From Nymphaea colorata (Eukaryota; Streptophyta; Magnoliopsida; Nymphaeales; Nymphaeaceae), in the NCBI RefSeq assembly GCF_008831285.2, contig NC_045141.1, forward strand, positions 22,350,742 through 22,414,741: a stretch of DNA of 64,000 nucleotides, given 5' to 3'. The notes under the pieces were generated by a model, which saw nothing but the letters and a program-made list of their open reading frames with translations, was not told the origin of the DNA and did not search any database. The translations under genes and the position numbers were made by a program. Of the stretch, positions 23,619 to 33,737 are shown piece after piece. Position 1 is the first letter of the stretch, and each line of letters begins with the position of its first letter.

Positions 23619-24393
23619 TGTTGAAAAAATATAAAAAAAAAAGCAAACTAAACAAACAAAAATATTTTTTTTCATTAAACATGCATGGTTTTTTACCATG
23701 GAAGGTCATCATAAACCTTGATTACACAATGCAAAGAAAGAACTTAAATAGGAGACATTGGCATCCATTTGACGATAAACATGGAAACTAAATCTAATTT
23801 TGTATAAAGATCTTTTTTCTCTTTATCATTTAATTTTGATTTATCTTGCTAAGATTCTTTTCTTAAATCCCTTTAGAAGTGATTGTCTTTCAACATTATA
23901 GTTAACATCCACCTTCAAATTAGACGATGGATTTGAAATCAAGTTTGCTGCAGAACTTTGTAAAAGCTGATCATTTCATTGGTGATTCGGCGAACCTAAA
24001 TTTACCTCATGAAGTTTTGCTTCAAAAGGATCAAGTCCTTGCTTTGATGAAGAAGGCAACAATCTATTTGGTCGTCTGTAGGTCATATTTGGGCTTCAAT
24101 CTTTTTTTCCTATTCTAATACCATGTTGAAAAAATATAAAAGAAGCAAAGTAAACAATCAGATGCAATGAAAAGATTAATGGTTTTTCACAATGGAAGGT
24201 CCTCATGAGTCTTGATTACACAATGTAAAAAAATAACTTAAATAGGCGATATTGGCATCCATTTCACGATGAACTAAATCTGATTTTGTAGAAATATTTT
24301 CTTTTCCTTTGTCATTTCGTTTTGATTTATCTTGTTGGGATTCTTTCCTTGAATCTCTTTTGAAGTGGTTGTCTTTCAACCTTATTGTTGACA
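23619..24393 (-). mobile_element. Copia-type TRIM (terminal-repeat retrotransposon in miniature)
   Basis: Two direct repeats, 23619-23907 and 24124-24393, share most of their length (for example acttaaatagg, attggcatccattt, ttgatttatcttg). They flank about 216 bp. Read on the minus strand, each repeat starts TGT(C/T)AAC and ends TTTTTTCAACA, so both have TG...CA ends. The first internal bases are TGGTATTAGAA, matching a copia primer-binding site (TGGTATCAGA, initiator-Met tRNA). The bases before the second repeat are TTTGAAGGTGGA, like the copia polypurine tract. The interior is far too short for gag-pol. Flanking 5-mers (gggat, ggaac) do not match, so no target duplication is preserved. The repeats have diverged, so the insertion is not recent. 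Confidence 0.72.
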
Positions 24394-26056
24394 GGAACTT
24401 CATCCAATTTTATTGTCTATTGCAAGCGAGCTATCCCCTTCCTCCTCGTCCCCACCATTGGGGACACTTCATTCTCTCCATTAATGCAAAGTGAAGGTAA
24501 AATGCCGAGAACAAGAAATAATTAGGCCCCAAAACATCTTGGGCAATAATGCTGGAGATGCAGGCATTTGAAAAACTACCAAGCAACACAAGAGGCAGGT
24601 GCATATATTTTTACCATGCTATATTTTAGTTGTTCCCCAGAGTAAAATCCCCTCCCAGTAAGGCAGTAACTTTTTTCATCTCTTTATTGCTTTGGCCTTG
24701 TGGTAGATAGCATACGCTTACTCCATAGCTACCAAACATTATTAATGGGAAAACTGAATACGGGTCGAGCAACTTAGTCACTCTCTCATAGCTGTAATAA
24801 TATTGCTTTGGTTTGCTTAAAGAGCTCAAATTTTTGTGATTCCCTCATAACTTTACATCTCATAGATGAAACCCAAGTCCACTATGCCACCCACTTGGGC
24901 GTTACTTTGACAAATCCAGTATTAAATAATTAAGAATATGTTGAAGACTATTAATATAGTATTGACGTGTTGTCTTTAAAAATATAAAACTTTTATGGTC
25001 CTTAATGCTCACTAGGTCTGTGGCATGTATGGTTAACCAGTAAGGGCCTGAACCAGTCGTAAGTTGACCAGACTCCAAATTCATCTACTAATGACCAACC
25101 TGGGTCATTGGAACCCAGTCAGAGGTCGGTGATTCTTATATTTTATCTCTGGTGTTAATATCCAAGTGATGATGGTTAATTTATTAAATCATTGTATCCT
25201 ATAAGGAGGTCAACACCAAGTTCTTTGGTCTTACAATTTTTTTTTTTTTTTTTTTATTTAAGGGAAACTAGATTCGGCATAAAACCCCCAAAACAACACC
25301 TTTATGCTTCTAAAGTTTTGGCTTTGATTTGGGATCTTATATGCTTCTAAAGCCAGTTTTGGCTTTGATTTGATATCTTAGTGGACCTACGACACACCCT
25401 TCAATTCGATTGTTACACTTGCCACAATTTGCAACCTAAAAGAATAACACATCAGATGGAAACAACGGCCACAGGCTTCGAACTAGGAGCCTTTTAGATG
25501 TGAACCACCTTGCCACCCGGTTGTCCCGGTTGTGTTAAGCCCATTAGGCCTTTGGTTTTGCCTGTTCTTCCTGTCACAGCATAAATTCTATAGATTGCCG
25601 ATAAAAAATTTCGATCCTCTCGCTTTTTCTTTAGGCCTTACAACAAAGGATGCACATCTTTTGCTTAAAGTTCGTAACCTTCATGTCTACTTATAATAAA
25701 TTATTCTGTCAAGGGATTGTATTCCGATGGTCATTTTGTAGGGTAAAGAGCAAGGAGCAGTGGAGCACATGAAAGACGAAGTTCTGTCCAAAGCTTAACG
25801 CTTTAGGGTTAGATGCTCCATTCAAATCAATGCAGCCAATTAATAAGTGAAAAGCATTTGTTTTGTTTATTGTTGAAAGCAGTGGTAGGATTCCATATGT
25901 TCCCCCAAAAGATGAGAACAAAATCCGGAAGGGTAGATGAACCAACCACGAAGCATAAGCCTATACAGTAGCAATGTATAAGAAAGAGCCACCTACCATG
26001 AAAGCTTCACGCAAAGATCATGAATGGTAGCTGCTAAAACAGGCGCTCAAGGTCCA
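24394..26056. other. Distal part of duplication copy 1, no gene seen
   Basis: AT-rich spacer with a poly-T run near 25239-25256. The stretches 25000-25230 and 25700-26056 recur at about 31125-31345 and 31600-31957, which marks them as the far end of the duplicated unit. ORFs here are not conserved between the two copies, which argues against coding function. Confidence 0.6.
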
Positions 26057-26450
26057 AATTTGTGGGCTACCATCGATGGTAATTAATACAAACCCCCTCC
26101 AAGAGTTGGTGTGTTATGGCGCCATCTACCCAGAAAACCAGGCAAAGGTTAAAGAAACAACAGAGCACATATACCTATGAAGATCCCAATTCAAACTCTC
26201 TTCGCTCTACAGAAATTCCACGGAATTGCTCGAAAAATGAAGGAAAAAACAAGCAACCAAATCGAGCATCACATTATCTAAATGAGAGACCAATGAATAA
26301 AAGACAACTTCAGAAACAAGCTAAAAGAGAACATAAGCCACCAACTATCCAACACCAATTTCCCTCAACTGTTTGCGTACTTCAACCAAGAAAGAAATAA
26401 AGAAAGAACTGCGCGAATCAAATGAAAGTAATATCTGGATTTTAACCACG
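26057..26450 (-). pseudogene. Truncated duplicate of the MCC1-like gene (first codons and 5'UTR intron fragments)
   Basis: From about 26057 the sequence matches 14721 onward (tttgtgggctaccat versus cttgtgggttaccat). The copy therefore begins inside coding exon 1, keeping the ATG and about four following codons, then leader and intron sequence. It next jumps to a segment matching 15955-16262 (cagaaattccacgg, aatgaataaaagacaac). Everything encoding the acetyltransferase domain is absent. It cannot make the protein. Confidence 0.8.
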
Positions 26451-27239
26451 AAAGAAACGACAAAAACCCAATTTGTGGTGTAGAGTAGAAGAACAGCTTC
26501 ATAACTGAAGGGTAAGAGTCCAGCTCACCAGAAGGTATCGGAGAAGACGCACACGAGAAAGGGAATTTTCACTTTTATAGATCCACATATCATATGCTCA
26601 CTTGCATCCGTGTGTTTCTGAAAGGCAAGGCCTTTATTCCATGAATTAATGATATTTTTCCAAGTCTTTTTCTCTTCTAGGCAATCCCCGAGAAAAATTA
26701 TCTTTACACCAAAAAGTAGGTGTGTTTCTTACGTCTGTTTATAGGCTACAATGACAATTGTAAGGATTATTTAAGAGCAGGCTCAAATAAGGAAACTGAG
26801 GGCCTCTTTAGTCTTTACTCAACCATGAAAAGTTAGGCGTCTGTTTTATTTCTAATGAGAGAAAATCCTTGAGCGCGGCCAGACAAATTATGAAGATGGG
26901 ATCTTCTAAAACCGGAGCAAAAATGACGTTCAACTGAACATTAAGCTCCATTAAAAGCGATGATTCAAAGTAGTAAAAGGTGCTTCTTTGCCTTTTCCGT
27001 TGTAACTTCTTTGGGAGCTCAAAATTCTCAAGTAACTCTTTGATGTGACGAACCAACACAGTTTCACATAAAGATGACACGAAAAACAGTACCACTACAT
27101 AGTGCACTTCGATAATGGAACACTGTCTCCAGCATGAACAAACACTTCATTATACAGGAACCAAAATGTACTCACAACAGACCTTTACTGTTTCCACACC
27201 AGGTTTCTTTCTTTTGCATATTATTATCCAAATCTCCTC

Positions 27240-27550
27240 CCTTGGACATTCTATGTAGATCACTCCCCATCTTTCAGCTGCCAGAGCAGTGAATCCTCAT
27301 TCCAACTATCCCAAGCTTCGCTTCCTGGCCGTCTGTGAGGTCAAAAGGGAAGCTGATTGCGTACAATGATCATCCGATCCCGTGAAACAGAGGAGGGGTC
27401 GATCGAAGTCACAGTTTTGTTGTTGTCTAAACATGATAAAAGTGCCAGCAAAAATCGTCAGTCTAGGAAGCCTCTTCCCCAGTTCGGCTGAATGACAGAG
27501 AATACCCAGATGTGAGGTTCAGGAAATTTGAGTATGACTTGAAGCCATTC
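27240..27550 (-). pseudogene. Decayed duplicate of the TPS6-like gene (5' coding fragment)
   Basis: This matches 21093-21420, the first part of TPS exon 1, including the start codon (minus strand, near 27548). A one-base deletion in the codons after ATGGCTTCAAG shifts the frame and brings a stop within about ten codons. At about 27240 the sequence passes directly to TPS 3'UTR-like sequence (matching 17538-17756), so about 3.3 kb covering most of exon 1 plus exons 2 and 3 has been deleted. It is not functional as a synthase; transcription from the retained upstream region is possible but unknown. Confidence 0.85.
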
Positions 27551-29555
27551 AACTAAATTTGATATTGGAAAAGATCACATCAAATTCTCAATAAGGATAG
27601 ATCTCCAGAAGCTACAGTAGGCACTCAAAAGGACTCCAAAAGTTCCAATTACCTACCTTTCAGTATTCAGACTTCACATGTGACCATCCGCTCATCGACT
27701 AGGACCAAATTCCTCAGTTGACAAATAAACGTCCAAGCATAAAAAAATGAGAAGCGCAAACGAGCTGCCACTGAGACTGTACTAACATATTATAATGTAG
27801 CTCTACAGTCGCCAATAATTCACTTCAACTATGGCTGCTGTTGATTAATCCACAACTAAACAATAACCACCAACTACTGATGGAACTGAAAAGAAGAAAA
27901 GCTAGACTACACAAACAGTCAAAGATGCTTGAAACTGAGGAGAAAGTCGTTACCAACAACATTTTATCGAAGGCAGAAAAAGTTCAGCAAGCAAAAGTAA
28001 TGAAAGAAGAACCCCACCTTAGCGACATGAAAGAAAGCAAAAAGGTTGCTCAAATTTTTATCAAATTGTTGGGGAGAAAGAGAGAAACAAGAGGTACAGG
28101 TAGAGGTGCAAAGAGGAATCTTTTCCAACTCCGAACATAGGCTTCTGTACTTTGTTGTATATATACATGTAACTGGTACTGTCCTCAGCCAGGATCAAGG
28201 TTAATATAACTATAGTTAACCGATGGTGTCGGATGGATGTCTTCACCTCAACAGTATGTTGCTGTAGGTTCAACCTTGGGGAAGGGATGCCGACCGTTTG
28301 ATATGTCCATATTGCCAGGATAGGTCTGAAATTCAAGGGCCACTTGGTTGGTTTCTGTGTACTAGAGGCAAGCACCGAGTTTCAATTATTTGTTAATTTA
28401 ATGGAGAAATAGCTGTTTGCTTCAGGAATATCCGCACATCGACCCCTTGACATTCTCCTGAAATGACGAGAATGTGTGTACTTTTCGTCACAAGAGCTAC
28501 GGCGATGACATGGTCATGCAGTACACTCCGAATCTCTTGTTTGGTTTCCCATGGAATGTGGCATGTCTGATAGAATTCCTAAGAATCTCAGCTTGCTAAC
28601 TCTGCACCCCCTTCTTACTCTGTACCAAAGATAATTTTTACTGAGATTGCATTGTTCAGACTGAAAGTCCAAGCCGGGTGGTGATAGATTCACCATGGTC
28701 ACCTTTGATCATATTTTGCAGAAAAGGGTTGCTCTTATCTTGAAAGATTACAAGTTTTCGCGAACAGATGTAGCATTCATAGCCGGCAAGGCGTGGACAG
28801 TTAACCAAATTGAAAACTACCGCTCATCATAAAACTCATCCAATATCTTTTCGTTTCTTTCTTTGTCTGTATTCTGGTTTCCGATTTCCCAAGGAAAGCT
28901 TGACTGTGATGTAACGATGAACCCACTCCCTCCACTCCTTTCGGCTGCACTAGAATCAGCAGCAAAAATTTTGTGGGCATTTGATTGGCGGAGGATACTT
29001 AATTTTCCATAGTGTAGTGAGCTAATTAAAACTTTTCGGCGACCCCCACGATGAAGTTGTCGAAGCTGGCTGCCTGCAAAAGTTGTCCACACCTTTTCTT
29101 CTCTTTACGTACTGAGGAGACAAGGTTCTTCCCATGTGGGCCTGGTTCTTTCTCTCTGGCTGCAAAAATTTTGGAGTTCATTTTACGAACAAGATTCCCT
29201 CTATCTTTTGTGCGCACCAAAAATTCTGAGTCGCTTGTTTTTGTTCTGTTAGATGGCAGATGAGAAAACGTTCCCTCCACAAAGCCATGGATTCTCATGA
29301 AAACCATGGGCGCCACCACCTAAACGATTCCTTTTCACTCATTATTGGAAAGGGTTTCCGGGGTCCTTTTCCTACTATTTGGGTTGTCCAAATGGACCGG
29401 ATTGTTCATTCAAGTTGGGGAAGACAAATAGGTGCCCATCGGGATGAAAGAATCAGATACAAGGGTGGGAAAATTCTTCCTAGCTACCCGGAACTGTGCG
29501 TAGCTAGAACTGTGAAAGAATGTTTCAGGAAACCCAGAGATTCTGTTTGAAAGCC
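27551..29555 (-). other. Duplicate of the TPS leader and upstream region
   Basis: Collinear with about 21430-23590 (for example tcaaccttggggaagggatg and cgtttgatatgtcca, matching 22362-22403). The counterpart of the leader-intron donor at 22181/22180 reads ggaaaag|attcc near 28119, so GT has become AT and normal leader splicing should fail. There is no coding content of its own. Confidence 0.75.
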
Positions 29556-30480
29556 ACAGATCTTAGATTTGAGGCTGCATTAAGAATGTGCTTCTCAAGA
29601 TCATCACTTTAAACAAACTGAGGATTTCTGTAATGTGCATCTTAAATTCATGTTGCATGTTAAAAACCATGTTGCATGTTAAAAACCATGGTTGAATTAG
29701 AGTAGGGTCTGGTTTTAAATCCATGAATTCGAGATCCTTAAGATCTCAGATCACCATGAATCTCATAGCCACAAACAGGCATCCAAAGATTTGCCTTACC
29801 CAACATGGTTATCGGTTCAATGCCGATCAAAATCAAGCCTGAATCGTCTTGATGGCGAATCTATACGATCACCTGCCGATTCAAGACTGACACATGCCAC
29901 AGTCTTAATTACATTAAAAGTTTTTTCTGTGTTTTCAAAACATATATGATAATAGTTTTAGCCCGGATCCTTGAATTGGCTTAGTCGATTCGATTTTCGA
30001 TTTCAATACCACTGCTCAAGGCTGGTGAATGCCACTCAATTCCATCGGGTTCTGAATGCCATTAAACAACAGCTGCTAAATAGACCAATTACTTACTGTG
30101 GGCGTGCAAGAATCACATGCAATGTTGGCTGCCAAGGACTCATAGCATGACTAAACATTCTCCTAAGCACTGAAGTTCCCCATGCCATGTACGTCCACAT
30201 TTAGGGCTTGCCAAAAAGAAAATTAAAAAGAACAAGAAGCAAGCAAACAACTAAAAGGAAATCTCATTGACGACAAACAGAATCAAATTGATTATTTACT
30301 TTCCACAGACAACAAAAGAGTATTTCATCCTAACGTCTGATTGATAGCTAAAGTCTCCATGTTCCCCTCATTATCTTATGGTAGGATTTGATTATGGGGC
30401 CTTAGGATGAAATTTTCACTATACTTCAACTTGCATATCAATATTCCCTCCCCTCAACCAAAATTTTGCAATACAGAGAG

Positions 30481-30662
30481 TAGTGGCGGAGCCACATATA
30501 AGCTGGTGTGGGAAGTTTCCCACACCATCTTCTCAATTTTCTTTTATTTTTACATTAAGATCGTTTGATATATACTTTGTTATACATGTAAATGCCCCCT
30601 TCAAGTATGAAAACCTGTGAACCAATGCTCCTTTTAAAAAATTTTCTGGCACCACCACTTAC
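30481..30662. mobile_element. Short TIR element (MITE-like)
   Basis: The left end tagtggcggagccac and the reverse complement of the right end (gtaagtggtggtgccag) are imperfect inverted repeats. The 5-mer gagag lies directly outside both ends. The internal palindrome gtgtgggaagtttcccacac follows the left end. Related gtgtgggcaattgcccacac motifs occur near 45690, 43430, 43473, 53750 and 54910, suggesting a dispersed family. The superfamily is not determined. Confidence 0.45.
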
Positions 30663-31399
30663 GAGAGTTGACGCCACGACAATTTGAAATGGAGATTACC
30701 CACCTACCAACCCCTGTCCTGTCAATTGTGCCAACCCCATTAAGGATACTTAATTATTTACTTTGACAAACACAACAATAAACAACTAACAAGATCAATA
30801 TGCTGTGAATGTTGTCACTCAATTTCCCACTTGGCATCTTAGCTTTCATGAGTGTGAAAGCTTTTCTTACAAAAACTATATAAGGATTCATGACCTTCTA
30901 ATTAATCCCAATAAATTCAAAAATTGGTAAACTACCACGGATCTAGTCCTTGAAGGGCCCCATATATTTGACATAAAATTTTATGTTATAAATCAGAATT
31001 AGATTCATCATCTCCAACATATATATGTTCATGGACCCAGATAGCTTCACCACAATCTCAACCTGATGCGTCCTTTTACCTTATAAAACCTTTCTGGGTC
31101 CTACAATAATTTGATGCTTCCTCTCATGCTTTTGTGACATGGAGGATTAACCAATAAGGACCTGAACCAGTTGTAAACCGGACTCTACCTCACCTAATAA
31201 TGACCAACCAGGGTTATAATTGGGACCCAGTGAGATGACTATGACTCCCTTAATTGCTTTATCTCTACCGTTAACTCCAAATAATGTCAATTACTTAACA
31301 TTCATCGTTATCTTGTAAGGAGATTTGTTACCAGGTTCTGTGGACTTGCTTGCTCTTGCTGCCATAGCATGAATTCTACTGGTACCTCTCGATCTTCGG

Positions 31400-31403
31400 T
31401 GAA

Positions 31404-31473
<70 letters not shown>
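31400..31473. repeat. (CA)n(TA)n compound microsatellite
   Basis: A CA run is followed by a long TA run. It lies inside duplication copy 2 and is absent from the matching place in copy 1 (near 25610), so it arose or expanded after the duplication. Confidence 0.95.
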
Positions 31474-31475
<2 letters not shown>

Positions 31476-32108
31476 TTTCCTTAGGCCTTACAGCAAATGA
31501 TGCACATCTAGTTTTGCTTAAACTTCAGAAATCCTTCCACATAGATACTGCTTAAAATCTTTATGTAGCGCAAATCACATCTAAGTATAATAAATTGATC
31601 AGTCAAATGATCATCTTCCCATAGTCATTTTGTAGGGTAAAGAGAAAGGAACACATGAAAAAACAAAGTTGTGTCACTTGTGTCCAAAGCATAATGCTTT
31701 AGAGTTAGATGCTCCATTCAGATCAATGCAGCCAATTAGTAAGTGAAGAACATTGGTTTTGTCCATTATTTTTGAAAGCAGTGGTAGGATTCCTTATGTT
31801 CCCCCAAGAGATGAGAACAAAATCTGGAAGGGTAGATGGAGCAACCACAAGGTATCAATCCATACATTAGAAATGTAAAAGAGAGAGCCACCTACTATGA
31901 AAAGTTTCAAGCAAAGGATCCTGACTAGTAGCTGCTGAAATAGGTTTTCAAAGTCCAGCAGCACATTTTACATGATGATGCAAATCGCACCTCATTATCT
32001 TATGGAATTAAAGTAGGGTTAGCTTAACTGAGTCGACTTCGAGCTTGGACTTGGTTTACCGAGTCGAGCTCAAGCTCACCTCATACAGCTTGACTTGAAC
32101 TCCAGTCG

Positions 32109-32190
32109 AGCTCGAGCCGAGTGAGTAATATGTGATTCAAGCCAAGCTCGAGCCAAGTGAGTAATATGTGATTCAAGCCAAGCTCGAGCT
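32109..32190. repeat. 36-bp tandem repeat with AGCTCGAGC motif
   Basis: The unit agctcgagccragtgagtaa...gattcaagcca starts at 32109 and 32145, and a partial third copy starts at 32181. GAGCTCGAGCC-type motifs are common in degenerate plant retroelement sequence. Confidence 0.8.
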
Positions 32191-33206
32191 AGCTCGTCTT
32201 ACATTTGCAAGGAGATCAGCACATTGTGATATTTAATGCTTGGAAAGTTTCCATTTTTGCTTGCCTATAGTTTTTGCTTGTATTTTTCTTTAATAAGGAC
32301 CATACTTTTTCATAAAGACCATCAAATAAGGAAATGAAGTGCACTCTCTTTAATGTATTTATAAACAAAAATGCGTCAGATCAAACTATATTAATGTAAT
32401 TTTACGTAATTAAAAAAAATAGAGCTAAGGTAGCATCTGTTCGGGCCTTTAAGGAAATCACCAAAAGTAATCGCTTTTTTAATTACAAGCAAAAATGGGG
32501 TAGGCTCTAGAATATAAATTTCTTACATACTTCGCTAAACAGTATATTTTAAAAATTAAACTAATAAGAGAAATGCCATCTTATTAATTAAAAATGAATT
32601 AAATGTTATCCCTCCTTTTCAAAAAGGTTGTCCCACTTCTCATTTTCTCACTTTGTCCCACTTCTCATTTTCTCACTTTCACAAGATTTTAGCAGAAGGG
32701 TCTGGCAAACAGAGGGCCCTGTTAATTTTTTTAAAATTTACATGTAAATTAAAAAAATCATGTAAAAGTTTTTAAAAAATATATTTTGCCCATATCAAAA
32801 TTTTGAAACTATAATTCATGTTCTCTTAGGAAAAATTTCTAGCTTTCCCCCTCGTCGTGACTTCAATTTCTCGTGAAAAGAAACTAGAGTTGCACCCATA
32901 GAGGATGTAGATGGGTCAGATCCAGGATAAAAGTTCCTTTTCGCTTCAAATTTGGAGTTTCAAACCTGCTGATCCGAATCTAACTCTTCAGCAGCACTTG
33001 ACTTCTCCAGATCTGGTCTGTTTGATATCACGCCACCATTTGCAGCCCAAATAAATAACATACTAGTGCATGAAAATGATTATAGAATTAAAACCTCAAA
33101 AACCTTGAATTAATATGAGCCACCTTGTTGCCTCGTCGCACTATAATCCTCCTCTTATATTTGACAGTTCAAGCATGCATGATCTTGCTTAGTTAATGGC
33201 TTATAA

Positions 33207-33459
33207 ACTTATCTGAAACCTGTTATTCTCTTCATTATAAGGCCGAATTTAAAGAACACAATATTCAGTACAAACAAATTACAAGCTCTCTCATGTTTAT
33301 ACTCTTCATATAGCAGAGAGAGAGAGAGAGCTGGGGTAAGAAGAACCATACTTATCTGAAACCTGTTATTCTCTTCATTATAAGGCCAAATTTAAAGAAC
33401 ACAATATTCACTACAAACAAATTACAAGCTCTCTCATGTTTATACTCTTCATATAGCAG
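33207..33459. repeat. 110-bp near-identical direct repeat, period 143
   Basis: 33207-33316 is repeated at 33350-33459 with only two differences that I can see and no gap. A short linker containing (GA)n separates them. A (CAA/CAG) trinucleotide-like run, acagcaacagcaacagcaac, follows the second copy. The near identity indicates a recent duplication, just downstream of the ABCB stop codon. Confidence 0.9.
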
Positions 33460-33737
33460 TGCACAGCAACAGCAACAGCAACAGCAACAATCGAGAATAG
33501 AATCCGATTATTCCTCACCTGGAGAACCCAATTAGCAGACGCCATTGCTGATTAACAGAAACCAAGATGGAGATTGGGAACGCACGAAAAAAGCCCCTTC
33601 TCTTGCTATGATCATAAGATGCACAAGAAACGTTCGAAGTTTTGTTGGGAGCTGATGTATAAGTTTCTATGAGTTTCATAAGATGGCTGTTAAGGGTCGA
33701 CTGTAGCATTTTGCAATGACCATCTCCTTCATGTCGC

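Larger units (their letters stand above)
26057..31957. repeat. Second, decayed copy of a large tandem duplication (copy 1: 14721-26056)
   Basis: Collinear matches run in order: 14721-14781 with 26057-26122; 15955-16262 with 26150-26450; 16672-16750 with 26592-26650; 17240-17310 and 17538-17756 with 26940-27240; 21093-23590 with 27244-29555; 25000-25230 with 31125-31345; 25700-26056 with 31600-31957. The end of copy 1 abuts the start of copy 2 directly, as in a head-to-tail tandem duplication. Copy 2 is about half as long because of several internal deletions. Boundaries are estimated by eye to within tens of bases. Confidence 0.85.
29556..33737. other. Spacer between the TPS duplicate and the ABCB gene
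   Basis: No gene recognised. Apart from the repeats listed separately it is AT-rich, with a 19-bp tandem duplication (catgttgcatgttaaaaac) at 29649-29688. The last few hundred bases before 33738 should include the 3'UTR of the ABCB gene. Confidence 0.6.

Noticed and set aside
25709-25945. 78-codon minus ORF in the far arm of the duplication
   Set aside because: The reading frame is broken in the second copy at about 31600-31850, so it is not under coding constraint.
27841-28140. Lys/Glu-rich 99-codon plus ORF
   Set aside because: It lies in the duplicate of the TPS leader intron and is antisense to it; the equivalent frame in copy 1 is not kept.
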